From Candidatus Thermokryptus sp. (GTDB taxonomy: Bacteria > Bacteroidota > Ignavibacteria > Kryptoniales > Kryptoniaceae), in NCBI GenBank assembly GCA_028276305.1, contig JAPYWO010000043.1, forward strand, positions 1 through 7,844: 7,844 nucleotides of DNA. The letters run 5' to 3'. A model generated the notes under the pieces. It was not told the DNA's origin and did not search any database. It was given only the letters and a program-made list of their open reading frames with translations. Shown here piece after piece: positions 5,269 through 7,844 of this stretch. The translations under genes were made by a program, and so were the position numbers. Within the stretch, counting starts at the first letter, position 1. Each line of letters begins with the position of its first letter.

Positions 5269-7824
5269 TTAAAACTTCCAGTAAAGTAGCGATTTAACCG
5301 TCTGCAATTGTGTCGGGTCAGCTCCTCTTCTACCTCCAAATACAAAGACATTCTGTCCCTTCTCAAAAATTTCCTCTTTTTTGTATTCCTTCCCTTTCTT
5401 TGACTGTTGAGTTGATACCTTTGAAGCTTCTTCAATTAATTTTTTCAACTCCTCCTTTGAAACTTGCTTCTTTGAAACATCTTTCTTTTCAGCTGCTACA
5501 CCCTCAAACTCCCGCAATATATCTTCAATTCCGAGCACTTCGTATGCTTCTTCCGGTGTTTTAAATTTAGATATCGCCAGCTCAAAAAATTCCTGCGCCG
5601 TTTTGGGTTCATCGTTCAAATAAAAGAGAAGACCAGCGTTAAGATAAACGCCCCCATCGTTGGGATCAAGTTCAATGCTTTTCTTGTAAAATTCAAACGC
5701 CTTTGTGGGTTCATTTTTCAAAAAGTAAATATTACCGAGGGAATTATATGTCACAGCGCCGGAAAATTTTGAGACATATTTTTCAGCATCATCATACCTA
5801 TCAAACAAAACAAGTATCCTTGCAATTTTATTAATTGAAACCTCATCTCCTTTGCTTCCAAGCGTATTGATCATTTCTGTTAATGTCTGCCTGTAACTTT
5901 CCTTGAACATATCTATATCCTTTGATGTACTTGACGAGACAAGTGAAATATCCGGTTTTGTCTGTGGTCCTGGGAGTCCTTCAACATCAACGGGCGGAAA
6001 AACTTTCCATCCCCGATGAACATCAATTATATAGACATTTCCCGATTTAAAAGTTATACCTTCTTTAACTTCGGATGCTCCAATCTTATCTAAACCACCA
6101 AGTTTATAATACTCCTCTGCACCTGTCTTCCAAGCCGTTATGAAGGATTCATTTATCAAGGTCGTCTCTATTGGCAACCAAACACTGCCATCGTAAATTA
6201 TGTAATCACTGGGATTAAAACTCACAAGATAAGCGTTCTTCTTTGGAACACCTGTATCAAAAATCAAAAATATGTGATCAGATGTAAGTATAAAAGCCGA
6301 CCTAATTCCAACGCTTTCAAGAAGAGAGGCAAGCAAAATAGCATGGTCATCACAATCACCAGATTTATAATAAAGCAACTCCCTCGGGAAATAAACATTG
6401 TCAAGAATCTCCCCACCTGCGACTTTCCAAGGGTCGGAAACATATTTGATCCCGTATGTGCGAACAGCATTATAAATGACGATTGCATTGATCACATTCC
6501 TTGGAAGGTTCGTCTCGGGAAGTTTAACCGAGCCAAGAACAGCCCTTGCAAATTCTTTCACGACCTCGTCACTCGGTGTGACAAAAGAACAAACCGATTC
6601 GGGAATCCTCCACGAAATAGAATTTCTATTATAAATCGTCACCGGCTTTGACAAACTCCTCTCTTCAACTTTGCCACCAGATGTGTAGGTAACTTTTGCC
6701 TGCGCTTGCGCGATTACATTTTCATTCAACTTCAACAACGATTTGATGTCAAATGTGACAGGAACAGTTATTTGCTCTTTTGAATTCGGCTTAATCACCG
6801 GAACGACTTTCTCACTTGGCACTTTCATATAATCCGGGATCAAAATTGAAATTTTAACATTGCGAACCTCTCTATTCGTCGGATTTTCAACCGTCAATTG
6901 ACCGATCGGATTATAAGCATAAAAACTATATTGGGATGGGAAAATCGGCGGTATTGAAAAATCAACTATATCAAGTATCGCCTCTGTCGCTGTTGATTTT
7001 GCTTCCTTCTCCATCTCAGGCGGGCTCAGGGTTACTCTCCTTGGGGTCAATTTCACAATTTTAAGCTTCCCATAATTTGCCAGCTCACGCCTAAGTTGCT
7101 CTTCACTAGAAATGATAGCATCAAAGACAAGGACATTTGTGTCAAAAAACTTATATTTTAACGCCTTAACAGATGAAATCGCATCTTTTAACTCTGATTC
7201 AAGCGCAAGTGCCTTGCTTGGTGAAATCCCATAAACAGCTATTTCAATTTTCTTCGCTTGCTCCTCCTCTTTCATTCTCTCTTTTAACTTGCTCACGACA
7301 TTTTTAGTAACCTTTGAAGCTAAACTTTTAAACAATGCATTCACTGCTCCCTTTTTATCTTGACCAAATCTCCTGTCACTCGCTGTAACTGAACCTATCA
7401 ATTCACCTGTCTCAGCATAAATAATTTTAATGTCAACCTGTCCTGTGTATTTATGCTGTTTTACATCGTAAAACTCCGTTTCCCCACCGTATTCCGCTTG
7501 TGCATATCCAAGAATTATAATTTCAGCGCCAAAACGGTTTGAATATTCCCTTGCTTTTTCAGGATTTCCCTCGGACGCTTCAAGTTCTTTTGCCCTCAGA
7601 TTTTCAAACATATGATAATCAATAACCTTAAACCCCTCTTTTAAAAGTTCGTTTTCAATGCTAACAGCAATAGTCCGCGTCCCAACGAAATTTCCATCAA
7701 CATACTCATCCACTACGACCATGACATCTGGTTGTGTCATCCTTTTGATCGCCTTCTCAACATCTTGGGAAAAAACAGATGCTGAAAGAATAACGCTTAA
7801 AATGAAACTCAAAAATCTCTTCAT
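5269..7824 (-). CDS. Secreted multidomain protein: N-terminal alpha/beta domains, transglutaminase-like domain, TPR repeats
   Basis: Function unknown; 851 residues, predicted exported. A signal peptide (1-19, MKRFLSFILSVILSASVFS) has no lipobox cysteine, so a periplasmic or external location is inferred. Residues 21-180 form an alpha/beta domain (DVMVVVDEY, GAEIIILGYAQAEYGG, YTGQVDIKIIYAETGELIG) loosely like FlgT/CsgG-type envelope proteins. A second alpha/beta segment lies at about 192-260. A beta-rich, Ig-like stretch at 305-397 (LTVENPTNREVRNVKISILIP) looks like a CARDB-type fold. A transglutaminase-like core covers about 440-556: Cys491 in KSGDCDDHAILLASLLESVGI, His517 in SDHIFLIFD, and WLPIETT (549-555) where related domains carry their acidic third residue. 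TPR repeats span about 660-770 (SLGNIYFLKNEPTKAFEFYKKSIELDPND). A Lys/Glu-rich linker (778-822) and a glycine- and aromatic-rich tail ending LLYWKF follow. The ATG at 7824 has GGAGGT five bases upstream. First gene of the likely operon with the cyclase; protease or scaffold activity is only inferred. Confidence 0.85.
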   Translation of the reverse strand: MKRFLSFILSVILSASVFSQDVEKAIKRMTQPDVMVVVDEYVDGNFVGTRTIAVSIENELLKEGFKVIDYHMFENLRAKELEASEGNPEKAREYSNRFGAEIIILGYAQAEYGGETEFYDVKQHKYTGQVDIKIIYAETGELIGSVTASDRRFGQDKKGAVNALFKSLASKVTKNVVSKLKERMKEEEQAKKIEIAVYGISPSKALALESELKDAISSVKALKYKFFDTNVLVFDAIISSEEQLRRELANYGKLKIVKLTPRRVTLSPPEMEKEAKSTATEAILDIVDFSIPPIFPSQYSFYAYNPIGQLTVENPTNREVRNVKISILIPDYMKVPSEKVVPVIKPNSKEQITVPVTFDIKSLLKLNENVIAQAQAKVTYTSGGKVEERSLSKPVTIYNRNSISWRIPESVCSFVTPSDEVVKEFARAVLGSVKLPETNLPRNVINAIVIYNAVRTYGIKYVSDPWKVAGGEILDNVYFPRELLYYKSGDCDDHAILLASLLESVGIRSAFILTSDHIFLIFDTGVPKKNAYLVSFNPSDYIIYDGSVWLPIETTLINESFITAWKTGAEEYYKLGGLDKIGASEVKEGITFKSGNVYIIDVHRGWKVFPPVDVEGLPGPQTKPDISLVSSSTSKDIDMFKESYRQTLTEMINTLGSKGDEVSINKIARILVLFDRYDDAEKYVSKFSGAVTYNSLGNIYFLKNEPTKAFEFYKKSIELDPNDGGVYLNAGLLFYLNDEPKTAQEFFELAISKFKTPEEAYEVLGIEDILREFEGVAAEKKDVSKKQVSKEELKKLIEEASKVSTQQSKKGKEYKKEEIFEKGQNVFVFGGRRGADPTQLQTVKSLLYWKF

Positions 7825-7829
7825 GGCGT

Positions 7830-7835
7830 ACCTCC
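7830..7835 (-). promoter_or_regulatory. Shine-Dalgarno sequence of the transglutaminase/TPR gene
   Basis: Read on the minus strand this is GGAGGT, five bases before the ATG at 7824, a strong match that fixes the start. It is the only strong site among the three minus-strand genes, which fits this gene leading the transcription unit. Any promoter would lie beyond base 7844, outside the window. Confidence 0.85.
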
Positions 7836-7844
7836 GAAATTTTT

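Noticed and set aside
6274..6651. 125-codon plus-strand open frame opposite the transglutaminase core
   Set aside because: No domain, signal or ribosome binding site; it mirrors the conserved catalytic region on the other strand.

Overview
The window is a compact piece of bacterial chromosome, AT-rich by eye, with six genes that leave almost no non-coding DNA. Best guess for the organism is a member of the FCB group near Chlorobi, Ignavibacteria or Kryptonia, possibly a thermophile. This rests on a short primary sigma factor without region 1.1, weak or absent Shine-Dalgarno sequences before most genes, heavy AGA/AGG arginine use, Lys/Glu/Ile-rich proteins, and a CHASE2 adenylate cyclase with a C-terminal TPR tail. 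It was made by eye, without a database search.

Plus strand (1-2237): a short A-rich leader and a strong ribosome binding site precede a complete housekeeping-type sigma-70 factor. A clear intrinsic terminator (930-958) follows it. Only 18 bases later a small NlpC/P60 lipoprotein begins with GTG. It is followed, overlapping or directly abutting, by a shortened OppD/DppD-type ABC ATPase that starts with TTG. No permease, binding protein or OppF partner is in the window.

Minus strand (7844 down to 2240): three closely spaced genes, probably one operon, read toward the plus-strand genes. The first encodes a large secreted protein with alpha/beta domains, a transglutaminase-like domain and TPR repeats, behind a perfect GGAGGT site. 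The second encodes a CHASE2-sensor class III adenylate cyclase with all catalytic residues present. The third encodes a biotin-protein ligase without a DNA-binding domain. Gaps are 11 and 12 bases. The ligase and ABC ATPase genes converge with 2 bases between their stop codons and no terminator hairpin.

The sigma factor and biotin ligase are housekeeping genes. The least explained parts are the 851-residue secreted protein and its pairing with a membrane cyclase that has an extracytoplasmic sensor, the orphan ABC ATPase, and the terminator placed against the lipoprotein start. No mobile element, CRISPR array, tRNA or rRNA was seen. No stretch over 300 bases lacks a gene. I do not see strong evidence for a wholly new system.
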